A DNA stretch of 64,000 bases from Trichobilharzia regenti (Eukaryota > Platyhelminthes > Trematoda > Strigeidida > Schistosomatidae): contig OX235262.1 of NCBI GenBank assembly GCA_944472135.2, positions 27,389,362-27,453,361 of the forward strand, given 5' to 3'. Made by a program: the position numbers and the translations under genes. Below, piece by piece: positions 19,673 through 30,483 of this stretch (position 1 is the stretch's first letter; every line of letters starts with the position of its first letter). A model generated the notes under the pieces. It did no database searches. It was not told the origin of the DNA and worked only from the letters and a program-made list of their open reading frames with translations.

Positions 19673-22582
19673 GTGAGGCTAGCAACCCCACCCTGTAAAC
19701 AAAATTGCTACAGAACCTTCAGCAGAATGAACCTCTTTGCACCAAAAGAAAAAGTCTGTGTGGGAACATGGAACGTCCGAACTATGTACGAGACAGGAAA
19801 AGCTGCCCAGATCGCCAACGAGATGAAAAGATACGGAATACAAGTGCTAGGAATATGTAAAAGCAGATGGAATGGGAGTGGACTCACCAAATTGTCAACG
19901 GGTGAGTCAGTGATCTACTCTGGTCACCCAGAAGATAACCACACGCACACCGAGGGCGTGGCTATCATGATGTCACCAATGGCAACGAAAGCCCTGATAC
20001 AATGGGAGGCGATTTCGTCCAAGATAATGACCGCCAGATTCAACTCCAAAGGAAGGAAAGTGTCAATCATACAATGTTATGCACCCACAAACAACGCAGA
20101 CCTCGAAAAGAAAGAAGAATTCTACAGACAACTACAGGCAACAATGGACAATACTCCAGCTGGCGACATGAAAATACTAATGGGAGACATGAACGCCAAA
20201 CTGGGATCAGACAACACAGGAAGGGAACTCATCATGGGTAGAGAAGCTCTCGGAGAAATGAATGAAAATGGAGAACTCTTCGCCGACTTCTGCGCCTTCA
20301 ACGAACTAGTGATTGGTGGCAGTGTATACAAGCACAAAGATATCCACAAGGCTACATGGGTGTCACCAGACGGGCAAACCAAAAACCAAATCGACTTCAT
20401 CTCAATCTCAAGGAAGTGGAGGCGCAGCCTACTGGACAAAAAAGCAAGAAGAGGAGCAGACGTTGGCTCAGACCACTATCTCGTACAAGGGACAATCCAA
20501 ATCAAATTAAAAGCTTTCAGAGAAACAGGAGCTGCAGATAGACCACAAGCCAAGTTCAACATTCAAAAGCTGAAAGACCAAGATACAAAGGACATCTTCA
20601 CTGCAAGCATAAAGTACAAAGCCGAGACACAAATCAACACTAGCGAAGAGGTCAGCATCGAAAAGCACTGGAACAACTTGAAAACGGTGTGGAGTCAAAC
20701 CTGTATAGAAATTCTAGGCAGAAAAAAGAGACAGGACAAACAGTGGCTCACTACGGACACTTGGAAACTAATAGAAGAGAGAAGGACAGTGAAACAAAAG
20801 ATTATCCAGTGCACTGACGAGCAACAAAAACAGGATCTGAATGCAAGCTACAATACACCGAACAAAAGAGTGAAGAAGAGTGCCAGGGAAGACAAAAGAA
20901 AATATTATGAAACCATGGCAAACGAAGCAGAACAAGCTGCAGGCAAAGGAGACCTCGCCACACTCTACCAAACAACTATGCACCTTTCGGGCAAACGTTC
21001 GACACAGATTAAGCCAATAAAGGACGACAATGGAAAGTCAATCACCAAAGAGGTGGAACAGAGAAAGCACTGGGCTGAACACTTCAAAAGACTTCTAAAT
21101 CGTCCGCCACCTATAACACGTCCAGCAATACCAACAACGGAAGCAGAACTACCAGTGAACACTGACCCCCCGACTAAATCAGAAGTCCTGAATGCAATCA
21201 AGATGCTTAAAGCTGGGAAAACACCAGGACCAGATGGAATCCCAGCAGAAGCTTTGAAAATAGACCCAGAGACAACAGCGGACTTGATGACACCACTGCT
21301 GGAGAAGGTGTGGAAAGAGGGCAAAGTACCCGAGGATTGGAAGAACGGATACTTATTCAAACTTCCAAAGAAAGGAGACTTAAGTCAATGTAAAAACTGG
21401 CGTGGAACTATGCTTCTGTCCATTCCAAGCAAGATACTAAGTCGCATCATCCTGGAGAGAATCAAACAAGCCCTAGATGAAAAACTTCGTCCGGAACAGG
21501 CTGGATTCAGGAGAAACAAATCATGTATTGATCAAATCGCCACTCTACGGATCATCATTGAACAAAGCTTGGAATGGCAATCACCTCTCTATCTCAACTT
21601 CATCGACTTTGAAAAGGCCTTCGACAGCGTCGATCGAGAGGTCATTTGGAAACTACTTCGCTACTACGGGGTCCCATCGACAATTATACATCTCATCCAA
21701 CAATTATACGACAATGCTGCATGCCAAGTAATCCACAACGGGAAACTTACGGAGGCCTTCAAAGTGAGGACGGGAGTGAGGCAAGGCTGTCTACTATCAC
21801 CAATGATCTTCCTGATTGCAATTGATTGGATAATGCGACAGACAACGACAACGAACGAGGGAACAGGTATAAAATGGACTGACACGAAAGACTTGGAGGA
21901 TCTGGATTTCGCCGATGATATATGTCTGATTTCCCGCGAACTGGAAGATATGCAAGTGAAAAGTAACAAGTTGGCAGAAGAAGCATCAAAGATAGGACTT
22001 CACGTGAACATAGATAAAACAGAGATGATGAAGATTCCTAGCCAACATCAACAACAACAACAACAACAGACAACAATCAGCATAAGTGGGAAGAACCTGA
22101 AAGAAACAACCTCCTTCACCTACCTGGGAAGCATCGTCTCAACTACAGGCGGAACTGACGAGGACATCAGAGCCAGAATCGGAAAAGCAAGACAAGCTTT
22201 CATTACTCTCAAATCTGTGTGGAGGTCAACAGAACTCAGCATCAAAATTAACATCCGGATTTTCAACTCCAATGTGAAGTCAGTGCTACTATACGGATCA
22301 GAGACTTGGCGAGTCATAAAGAGCATCTCAAACAAACTTCAAACCTTCATTAACAACTGTCTCCGCTCAATACTCAAGATCAGATGGCCAGAAAAGATCA
22401 GCAACAGGGATCTCTGGGAGCGAACCAATCAGGAACCGATTGTGAAACAAATAGGCAGAAAGAAATGGAGATGGATTGGCCATACGCTGAGGAAACTTTA
22501 CCCGGTTCGTTCAAATCAGGTGACGCTTTTGCACGTGTTTTCGCTTATATTCATTTATTGGTTACTAATAATTGATCTTTAA
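19673..22582 (+). CDS. SR2-type RTE LINE polyprotein (EN-RT), C-terminus replaced
   Basis: Single 969-residue ORF. Residues ~22-260 form an APE-type endonuclease: [43 protein letters not shown]. Residues ~500-780 form the reverse transcriptase: [47 protein letters not shown] and the catalytic box [12 protein letters not shown] poly-Gln tract (~785) and the RTE C-terminus follow (ELWE-type motif [20 protein letters not shown]). Odd: the catalytic Glu of the endonuclease (normally LGxxExRW) is Lys in LGICKSRW, so nicking should be dead. After HTLRK (~22495) the true C-terminus is lost and ~28 residues come from the inserted CR1-A 5' end. The missing tail is at 30265-30483. Confidence 0.88.
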   Translation: MRLATPPCKQNCYRTFSRMNLFAPKEKVCVGTWNVRTMYETGKAAQIANEMKRYGIQVLGICKSRWNGSGLTKLSTGESVIYSGHPEDNHTHTEGVAIMMSPMATKALIQWEAISSKIMTARFNSKGRKVSIIQCYAPTNNADLEKKEEFYRQLQATMDNTPAGDMKILMGDMNAKLGSDNTGRELIMGREALGEMNENGELFADFCAFNELVIGGSVYKHKDIHKATWVSPDGQTKNQIDFISISRKWRRSLLDKKARRGADVGSDHYLVQGTIQIKLKAFRETGAADRPQAKFNIQKLKDQDTKDIFTASIKYKAETQINTSEEVSIEKHWNNLKTVWSQTCIEILGRKKRQDKQWLTTDTWKLIEERRTVKQKIIQCTDEQQKQDLNASYNTPNKRVKKSAREDKRKYYETMANEAEQAAGKGDLATLYQTTMHLSGKRSTQIKPIKDDNGKSITKEVEQRKHWAEHFKRLLNRPPPITRPAIPTTEAELPVNTDPPTKSEVLNAIKMLKAGKTPGPDGIPAEALKIDPETTADLMTPLLEKVWKEGKVPEDWKNGYLFKLPKKGDLSQCKNWRGTMLLSIPSKILSRIILERIKQALDEKLRPEQAGFRRNKSCIDQIATLRIIIEQSLEWQSPLYLNFIDFEKAFDSVDREVIWKLLRYYGVPSTIIHLIQQLYDNAACQVIHNGKLTEAFKVRTGVRQGCLLSPMIFLIAIDWIMRQTTTTNEGTGIKWTDTKDLEDLDFADDICLISRELEDMQVKSNKLAEEASKIGLHVNIDKTEMMKIPSQHQQQQQQQTTISISGKNLKETTSFTYLGSIVSTTGGTDEDIRARIGKARQAFITLKSVWRSTELSIKINIRIFNSNVKSVLLYGSETWRVIKSISNKLQTFINNCLRSILKIRWPEKISNRDLWERTNQEPIVKQIGRKKWRWIGHTLRKLYPVRSNQVTLLHVFSLIFIYWLLIIDL

Positions 22583-22587
22583 TAACG

Positions 22588-24264
22588 ATGGTTCAAAATT
22601 CTAAAAAGCGTGTTCGTGTGAACACCAGTAACTTAGAAAATAGCACCGGCTCGTCTAATAACACATTACCACCCCATATTATTAGTAGTTCACCCAACAT
22701 AAAAGCCTCGAACATAACTCTGACCCCTGTAATACAGGTGGAAGATGTTCTGTCTGAAAAAGTAGAGCTCTCTTACTTAACGTGCGTAATTAAAGAGATG
22801 CAGCTACAGATAGATGAATTAAAAACGAAATTAAGTTCCCTAGAATGTATACCTGAAACTATCTCACGTATGAAAAAAGAAATGCAGGATCCTACAATCC
22901 TAAAGCTTTTTAATATGACCTCTAGAATGACTCATACTGACTCAGAAAATGCGAAGGAGTTAGAAAACGCCATCGACTTTCTATCCAGCGAAGTTGTTAA
23001 AAGGCTGGCTTCAAAACAAAACGCAATAGTATATAATGTACCGGATAGTGAGCCCATAAAGTCAGTCCAGCACTCATTGCTGAAGGCTGCAAATCTATTG
23101 AATGCACCTTGTCAGTGCATTCGCCTAAGCAAAAAAGACCTGAAGTATCCTTGTCCTATACTCTTTAGGTTCGACAGCTACATAACAGCTGAACGATTTA
23201 AGATGGCCGAAGATCTTCTGGCTACTACCACTAAATTCAAGACTATCAAAGTAGTCTCGGATAAAACACCAAACCAAAGGCAAGCAACCAAGAACTCCTT
23301 CGACACAAAGTTGACAACACTGAGAAATACATCTGGTATCAGTGCTAAAGAGTCGACGGACACTGAGGCACAGCAAGTCACGTGTATAGTGTTAGGAGAA
23401 AAAACGGCAAGTAAGAGCGACCCAAAACTCAGTAAGAGCAGTGCCACTGGGTGCAGTCTTAGAGTGCACGAGAGCACATCTCGAAAACCTGCTGACCTAC
23501 ATGAGGTTGACATAGACGCACAAACTATGGCTAAAAAAAAAAAAAAAAAAGACCACACTCAATCTGGATCCAAGCCAGAGAGTCCCTCAGTAGAAACCGC
23601 AAAAAAGACCACAAAACCCAGAGTCCCACCCCAGACTTCGACATACCTCCCTCGTAATAAGTCAAATAAGCAGCGTGTCAGTCTAAAAAATGACAAAGCA
23701 TGGGTAACGAAGCACATTCCCAAAGACGTCACGCAGCATATGAGAAGGAATACCCCTTCCCGGACTAGAAGTAACATGCCTAACAACGCACATAACTTGG
23801 GAATGCAACGTAGAATGGATCCTCGGGATACATGGGGCACTAAACGGGACTCATATAGGCACCATATTAACGAAAATTCTCGTCCAGACTCCCGCACTAT
23901 ATATGTTAGACCTCATCAACATAATGAGAACAGGTCGACACTTGATCCCCTCAATAACTTCACTCACGCACGTGACGTGAGCCAATATGCATACGGCTAT
24001 GAAAGCCCCATGAGGTACAACTACCAGGGTAGTCTTAACACAGGGTACCCAGGTCCAGCAAACTACAACCCAAATTGCAGGGCAGACCATATATCACCAG
24101 TAGATGAACGCAGATGCCGACCCATGGATGCTAATAGTCAAAATATGCAACAGGATTATTTTCGGCTGCAGCAAGCAATAGCCCCCCTCGCAGCACAATT
24201 TGTCCAGGGAATAGTAAACACGCTGACAATGTCTCATATGAGGATTCCTCCGAACATAACATAG
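22588..24264 (+). CDS. CR1-A ORF1 protein
   Basis: 558 residues starting MVQNSKKRVRV, opening the CR1-A element 71 nt upstream of ORF2. Residues ~50-85 (VEDVLSEKVELSYLTCVI, then KEMQLQIDELKTKLSSLE) look like a coiled coil, and ~145-230 resemble the RRM-like/C-terminal part of LINE ORF1 proteins (LASKQNAIVYNVPDSEP). The rest is basic and rich in Ser, Thr, Asn, Arg and Tyr, with no CCHC knuckle seen. It presumably binds element RNA in a ribonucleoprotein particle; this is family inference. An 18-base A-run at about 23533-23550 encodes a Lys tract and is a weak point for frame errors. Confidence 0.75.
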   Translation: MVQNSKKRVRVNTSNLENSTGSSNNTLPPHIISSSPNIKASNITLTPVIQVEDVLSEKVELSYLTCVIKEMQLQIDELKTKLSSLECIPETISRMKKEMQDPTILKLFNMTSRMTHTDSENAKELENAIDFLSSEVVKRLASKQNAIVYNVPDSEPIKSVQHSLLKAANLLNAPCQCIRLSKKDLKYPCPILFRFDSYITAERFKMAEDLLATTTKFKTIKVVSDKTPNQRQATKNSFDTKLTTLRNTSGISAKESTDTEAQQVTCIVLGEKTASKSDPKLSKSSATGCSLRVHESTSRKPADLHEVDIDAQTMAKKKKKKDHTQSGSKPESPSVETAKKTTKPRVPPQTSTYLPRNKSNKQRVSLKNDKAWVTKHIPKDVTQHMRRNTPSRTRSNMPNNAHNLGMQRRMDPRDTWGTKRDSYRHHINENSRPDSRTIYVRPHQHNENRSTLDPLNNFTHARDVSQYAYGYESPMRYNYQGSLNTGYPGPANYNPNCRADHISPVDERRCRPMDANSQNMQQDYFRLQQAIAPLAAQFVQGIVNTLTMSHMRIPPNIT

Positions 24265-24335
24265 GCAACCAGGAGTTAGGGATAGTAACAAGAAAACCTA
24301 CTAACTATCCCAACAACCCTGGTTTTCTGAAAATT

Positions 24336-27161
24336 ATGCTTTTAAATGCTCGATCTCTCCTTAACAAAATAACTTCCCTTCGCAGCTTGGTATACATGGA
24401 GCGGCCAACACTGATTCTGGTAACTGAAACTTGGCTTACTATTGATATACCTGACACAAAGCTGATAATCGATAACTATAACATCCACAGGAATGACAGA
24501 GCAGACAAGAGAGGAGGAGGCTGTCTAATATATGCCTCTAAATCCACTAACTCCAATACCTTTACAAACCTAACTATCGACAAACTCCCAGAATCCAAGT
24601 GGATAAGCATCCACACGAATGAAAATAACATTCTTGTGGGATGTATATACAGAGCCCCTAACAGCCCTATAACGACTGATACGGTTATCGGAGAAATACT
24701 AGAGGTTGTACCTAAGCTGGAATTCGACTACAAACTAGTTTGTGGCGATTTCAACCTCCCTGGAGTGAACTGGGATACCTGCACTGGACCGAGAACCTAC
24801 GAGGTGATCCTAGAAGCCATAGATGTGGGAGGATGGAAGCAGTGCGTACGCCTCCCAACACGACACAACAATATACTCGACTTAATCCTCTGTCACAAAA
24901 TAGAGCCGATCTCGATAGAGGTGAGGGATAAACTCGACAACAGTGACCACAACATACTGTACTGCACCCTACCCTTACAACTAACAACTAAACACACACC
25001 TAAGAGTTCCCCGGTTTACTATCAATATAGGGACTATCGAAATGCCGACTGGGAATTCCTACCAACGCTCTTGAGAAGCTCAGACTGGGGTGAATACTTC
25101 ACCAATAATAACTTAGAAGTAATACTAAATACCTTCTACAAGACAATCAGTTCGGTAAGAGACACAATCGCACCCCTGAAATCTGCCCTAAAGACACCAA
25201 CTCTGTTCATAGATCGCAAAACGCGAATAAAACTAAGGAAACTAAAAAGGAGATTTTATTTATACAAAGAATTTAATGCATTACACCTGATACACGAAAT
25301 ATTTAAAAATTTAGATGAGAGACATAAAATGAAAGCACAAGTCGAGGAAAATAAAGCCCTAGAGGGCACCTCTAAAACCCAGGAACTCTGCAAAATCTTG
25401 CAAAAACGGATGAAGAAGGGTGAAGAAAACAATATCAGTCATTTAGAACACGAAGATATAATTTATGATGATCCCCAGATCATTAGTGAACTCCTGAGTG
25501 AGTGGTTCTCCAATAACACCAAAGCACATCCGTCCCCAATTCTCGACATAACCTGCAAAAATAACTACAAGTTAGGTGAAATAAACTTTAATATACAAAA
25601 TATAGCATCGGCGGTAAGGACATTAAAAGCTAACAGTAGTTGTGGGATAGACGATATACCATCCGTCATATACAAAAACGGTGGTACGGATATGATTGTA
25701 TTATTACTTAGAATATTTAATATCTCACTAGTGACCGAAACCTACCCTGAAACTTGGAAAAACACATATATATTACCTAAGCATAAAGGAGGGGCCAAAA
25801 CTAGTGCATGTAATTATAGGCCTATCAATATAACACCAGTCATATCAAGGATCATGGAGAAAGTAATCAAAGACCAAATGTCAGACTACTTTCTAAAACA
25901 TAAACTCATCAACCTGTCACAACACGGATTCCTCAAGAAAAGATCTTGCGTCACTTGCCATATAGACTTTTTCAACGAAGTCACCTATAGAAGAGATAGG
26001 AGAGAGCTAGTGATTATCCTCTATTTCGATATAAGGAAAGCCTTCGACAGAGTCCCACATAGTCTGTTAGTCGGTAGGCTATGCTCACTAGGGATACGCA
26101 ACCCCCTCTACAATTGGATAAAATCATTTCTGTATGACAGGAATCAGACAACTAAAGTTGGCTCAATGACCTCCAGACCTAGACCAATCAGCAGTGGTGT
26201 CATCCAGGGGAGTGTATTGGGACCCCTTCTTTTCATTATATACATAAACAGTATATGTGAATGTTTTAGTATAGGCAAGCCAATACTGTATGCAGATGAC
26301 TTGAAGGTGACATATACCTGCACAAATACAGATATCGGCCCAACTATGAACTCCATACATGAAGAATTAGCAAAAATGGATAGATGGTGTGACACGTGGA
26401 GACTTGAGTTTAATGTTGAAAAGTGTGGATGGCTCTGCATAGGCTGTTCCAACCTTGACCTCAACCTAGCAATTCAGGGCCACAAAATCCCCAGACTCAA
26501 ATCTGTACTAGACCTAGGACTGAAATATTCACACAATCTATCATTTTCAGAGCATATCTCGAATCAAGTGTCGAAATCACGAAGGCTTATTGGTTTCCTA
26601 CTCAGGAACTTCTACAGAAACGAGTCCAGAATACTACTGTACAAGGTATGTGTGCGCCCACTCCTAGATTACTGCTCATTCATATTCAGCAGTACACGCA
26701 TAGAAGACAAACTGAAAGTAGAAGGAGTACAGAGGTACTTCACGCGAAAAGTACTCGGAACCGATAACGGCACAAACTACTCTACCAGATGTGAAATCCT
26801 GGGACTAGAAACATTATGGTTAAGGCGACTGCGACTAAATCTGTTACTCTTCTATAAGCTTCTTAACCAAATAGTGTATACCCCTGCTAACTATACTCGG
26901 TCCTCAGGTAACACAGGATACAACCTTAGGCACACTAAAGGTACAGTGGCTATAGAACCATGTAAAACAGCCACCAGGCAAAAGTTTTTCTTGATTAGGT
27001 ATGCCCAAATATGGAACAAACTACCTGAGAAAATACGACTAGCAAGCACATTGGCCTCCTTTGAAAAGGCACTTAATGACACACTAAGTGAGTTTGTAAT
27101 TGATACCAATGGTAATTCCCATGTAAGAGTTTCAGAAATCATAGGCCCATTTAATGTATGA
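24336..27161 (+). CDS. CR1-A ORF2: APE endonuclease and reverse transcriptase
   Basis: 941 residues, uninterrupted. Endonuclease at ~1-220: LLNARSLLNKITSL, ILVTETWLTIDIP with the catalytic Glu present, RGGGCLIYASK, VGCIYRAPNSP, LVCGDFNLPGVNW and NSDHNILYC. Reverse transcriptase at ~430-720: SSCGIDDIPSVIY, NYRPINITPVISRIMEKVI, YFDIRKAFDRVPHSL, SGVIQGSVLGPLLFIIYI and ILYADDLKVTY. The C-terminal domain (~720-941) carries CVRPLLDYCSFIFSSTRIED and QIWNKLPEKIR, shared with the fragments at 17.1, 28, 43 and 50 kb. No RNase H. It would nick target DNA and reverse-transcribe element RNA in place. All key residues I checked are present. Confidence 0.9.
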   Translation: MLLNARSLLNKITSLRSLVYMERPTLILVTETWLTIDIPDTKLIIDNYNIHRNDRADKRGGGCLIYASKSTNSNTFTNLTIDKLPESKWISIHTNENNILVGCIYRAPNSPITTDTVIGEILEVVPKLEFDYKLVCGDFNLPGVNWDTCTGPRTYEVILEAIDVGGWKQCVRLPTRHNNILDLILCHKIEPISIEVRDKLDNSDHNILYCTLPLQLTTKHTPKSSPVYYQYRDYRNADWEFLPTLLRSSDWGEYFTNNNLEVILNTFYKTISSVRDTIAPLKSALKTPTLFIDRKTRIKLRKLKRRFYLYKEFNALHLIHEIFKNLDERHKMKAQVEENKALEGTSKTQELCKILQKRMKKGEENNISHLEHEDIIYDDPQIISELLSEWFSNNTKAHPSPILDITCKNNYKLGEINFNIQNIASAVRTLKANSSCGIDDIPSVIYKNGGTDMIVLLLRIFNISLVTETYPETWKNTYILPKHKGGAKTSACNYRPINITPVISRIMEKVIKDQMSDYFLKHKLINLSQHGFLKKRSCVTCHIDFFNEVTYRRDRRELVIILYFDIRKAFDRVPHSLLVGRLCSLGIRNPLYNWIKSFLYDRNQTTKVGSMTSRPRPISSGVIQGSVLGPLLFIIYINSICECFSIGKPILYADDLKVTYTCTNTDIGPTMNSIHEELAKMDRWCDTWRLEFNVEKCGWLCIGCSNLDLNLAIQGHKIPRLKSVLDLGLKYSHNLSFSEHISNQVSKSRRLIGFLLRNFYRNESRILLYKVCVRPLLDYCSFIFSSTRIEDKLKVEGVQRYFTRKVLGTDNGTNYSTRCEILGLETLWLRRLRLNLLLFYKLLNQIVYTPANYTRSSGNTGYNLRHTKGTVAIEPCKTATRQKFFLIRYAQIWNKLPEKIRLASTLASFEKALNDTLSEFVIDTNGNSHVRVSEIIGPFNV

Positions 27162-27661
27162 ACTCAGAGACTACACCTGTTGTTTGTTTTGTCTCTATTT
27201 ATAATTCCAGACAAAAAAGCAGCAGTCATGACAATAACACCCATTCAACCAAGAGTCGATCAAACTATGTCTACCTGATACAAAGGGCGAACCATAATCA
27301 ACATACGAATGAAATATGAGAAAACAAGGTAGAAACTTACCGCAACACCACATGAAAAGATAAAAGTTACTTGGATATCATTTATAATCCACCAACTGGT
27401 CTCCTACCCAAAAAGAATGCGGCGATGTTTTATCCAAAAAGGCGAGGAAATACATAAACCCACAGCAGCTGTTGTTAACACTCAGTGGGGGTAGGAGCCA
27501 ACAAAGTAATCCTTTCAAAGCATATGTATACTTCAAATGGACACGGAGACTTTGTAGATTACGTTATAATCCAAATCACTGCCTCTACAGCGCCAATAAA
27601 CCTGGATATCTATGATGTAACGAAAACATGCTGAAAGCTGCATCTCAGATCAAGTTGACTC

Positions 27662-29242
27662 ATGCTCACTAGGGATATGCAACCCCCTCTACAATTGGAT
27701 AAAATCATTTCTGTATGACAGGAATCAGACAACTAAAGTTGGCTCAATGACCTCCAGACCTAGACCAATCAGCAGTGGTGTCATCCAGGGGAGTGTATTG
27801 GGACCCCTTCTTTTCATTATATACATAAACAGTATATGTGAATGTTTTAGTATAGGCAAGCCAATACTGTATGCAGATGACTTGAAGGTGACATATACCT
27901 GCACAAATACAGATATCGGCCCAACTATGAACTCCATACATGAAGAATTAGCAAAAATGGATAGCTGGTGTGACACGTGGAGACTTGAGTTTAATGTTGA
28001 AAAGTGTGGATGGCTCTGCATAGGCTGTTCCAACCTTGACCTCAACCTAGCAATTCAGGGCCACAAAATCCCCAGACTCAAATCTGTACTAGACCTAGGA
28101 CTGAAATATTCACACAATCTATCATTTTCAGAGCATATCTCGAATCAAGTGTCGAAATCACGAAGGCTTATTGGTTTCCTACTCAGAAACTTCTACAGAA
28201 ACGAGTCCAGAATACTACTGTACAAGGTATGTGTGCGCCCACTCCTAGATTACTGCTCATTCATATTCAGCAGTACACGCATAGAAGACAAACTGAAAGT
28301 AGAAGGAGTACAGAGGTACTTCACGCGAAAAGTACTCGGAACCGATAACGGCACAAACTACTCTACCAGATGTGAAATCCTGGGACTAGAAACATTATGG
28401 TTAAGGCGACTGCGACTAAATCTGGTACTCTTCTATAAGCTTCTTAACCAAATAGTGTATACCCCTGCTAACTATACTCGGTCCTCAGGTAACACAGGAT
28501 ACAACCTTAGGCACACTAAAGGTACAGTGGCTATAGAACCATGTAAAACAGCCACCAGGCAAAAGTTTTTCTTGATTAGGTATGCCCAAATATGGAACAA
28601 ACTACCTGAGAAAATACGACTAGCAAGCACATTGGCCTCCTTTGAAAAGGCACTTAATGACACACTAAGTGAGTTTGTAATTGATACCAATGGTAATTCC
28701 CATGTAAGAGTTTCAGAAATCATAGGCCCATTTAATGTATGAACTCAGAGACTACACCTGTTGTTTGTTTTGTCTCTATTTATAATTCCAGACAAAAAAG
28801 CAGCAGTCATGACAATAACACCCATTCAACCAAGAGTCGATCAAACTATGTCTACCTGATACAAAGGGCGAACCATAATCAACATACGAATGAAATATGA
28901 GAAAACAAGGTAGAAACTTACCGCAACACCACATGAAAAGATAAAAGTTACTTGGATATCATTTATAATCCACCAACTGGTCTCCTACCCAAAAAGAATG
29001 CGGCGATGTTTTATCCAAAAAGGCGAGGAAATACATAAACCCACAGCAGCTGTTGTTAACACTCAGTGGGGGTAGGAGCCAACAAAGTAATCCTTTCAAA
29101 GCATATGTATACTTCAAATGGACACGGAGACTTTGTAGATTACGTTATAATCCAAATCACCGCCTCTACAGCGCCAATAAACCTGGATATCTATGATGTA
29201 ACGAAAACATGCTGAAAGCTGCATCTCAGATCAAGTTGACTC
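27662..29242 (+). repeat. 1581-bp tandem duplication of the CR1-A 3' part
   Basis: 26081-27661 is repeated head-to-tail at 27662-29242. The copies are almost identical (for example RMDRWC against KMDSWC, and a single base at 27677). The duplicated unit covers the RT palm motif, the C-terminal domain and most of the 3' UTR, giving a second open fragment at 27747-28742. The sequence beyond (29243-29399) is the remaining 3' UTR. Confidence 0.85.
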
Positions 29243-29399
29243 ATTCCATGGTAATGATCTCCTCCTGCGTGCCTTATTCGACATATTGAATGGAATGGTT
29301 CGCAGTTATTCTGGTACTAGATCGAAAAGAATAAAAAATTCACCGGTTGCTGAATCAAAAGTACTTCTCTGCATGTTTAACTGTATTCTAACTGCTATG

Positions 29400-30264
29400 A
29401 TTAATTCCAAACCATTTATCCCATAATCACTCAAATTCCAGGAACGATCCAATTCTACCATTTAAAGAAGCTGGCGGACACGATGTAAATGAGTATTCAT
29501 GATCTGCAATAAAGAAGCAACTGGTTTTCAACATTTTACTCAACTTACGAGTACAGTCCGCCATGCAGACACAAATGGCGCAAATGGAGAATTCTGGAAT
29601 CGACCTCGGGACCATTTGATGCAGTAAAACAACTTAGCATGACTTTATCTAATTTTCGCCCCCACGATCAAATTTCTTTCCTGTTATGAAACTACGATAA
29701 GACTGCTGAAAAATGGAATAAATATATCACTGATCTCAATATAATACATCAATAATCTTTAAGCCAAGGGTGCTGTTCACAACAAAGTTATGTAGGAGAA
29801 TTGACTTCAAGCTTTATTTTTCCCAGATATCTGTATTACATTCATGTGATGTCTGGGTTTTTTGTTAATGCGAAGACAATATTTCTATATCTCTTTATGT
29901 GCTACACAAACTGACTTTATAGCAGACTGTTCCGACTGACTCTAATGTCAGAAAGAACAACCAAACTGTAAGTCCATTATACATCAAATTATGTGTAATT
30001 TATATAATAACTTATCCATGCCTGTACAATAGGTATGTTCCTGCATGAACAGGAAGGAATATATTATTATTATTAAAACAATATTTATGCATGCCTATAC
30101 AATTGGTGTACCCTACATAGCTAGGGAAAAAATGTACTTTATTATATTATCTTTACTAAATATGCTTATTAATATTATGTGTAAATTATCGAATTGATGA
30201 TGCCTGTAAACTGGCGTCCCTCATGTAAAAAATGAGAATATATATTATTATTATTATTATTATT
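29400..30264 (+). repeat. LINE 3' module, copy E4 (extended tail)
   Basis: Directly follows the CR1-A 3' UTR in the same orientation. It carries all three terminal hairpins: TTCCTGCATGAACAGGAA (~30039), CCCTACATAGCTAGGG (~30111) and CTCATGTAAAAAATGAG (~30221), then ATATATT(ATT)n. Confidence 0.7.
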
Positions 30265-30483
30265 AAGTGACATCACTAGACAAGCCCTCGAGTGGAACCC
30301 GAAAGGGAGGCGGCGAGTTGGTCGTCAGTGCAAGGGTGACTTGGAGGAGGTCATGCGAGGAGGAGATGAAAGCATGTGGACATACCTGGAGCAGGGTGAA
30401 AAAGTTGTCAGGAAACCGAAGGCAATGGAGGTGCGCAGCTGAAGCCCTATGTTCCTCTAGGAACTAAAGGATACAATAATAAT
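30265..30483 (+). pseudogene. SR2 copy 1, 3' end after the CR1-A insertion
   Basis: Reads ALEWNPKGRRRVGR, then in shifted frames TWRRSCEEEM and WRCAAEALCSSRN, the RTE C-terminus missing from the ORF that stops at 22582. It ends with hairpin GTTCCTCTAGGAAC and (AAT)n. CR1-B sequence resumes immediately after. Confidence 0.82.

Larger units (their letters stand above)
22498..30264 (+). mobile_element. CR1-A LINE with tandem-duplicated 3' part, inserted in SR2
   Basis: Contains a short 5' UTR, ORF1 (22588-24264), ORF2 (24336-27161), a 3' UTR, a second copy of the ORF2 C-terminus plus 3' UTR (27662-29242), then the 3' module to (ATT)n at 30264. SR2 coding stops at HTLRK to its left and resumes with ITRQALEWNPKGRRRVG to its right, so the whole block is one insertion later enlarged by duplication. 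Both ORFs are open, so this copy may be recent and possibly competent. Confidence 0.8.
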
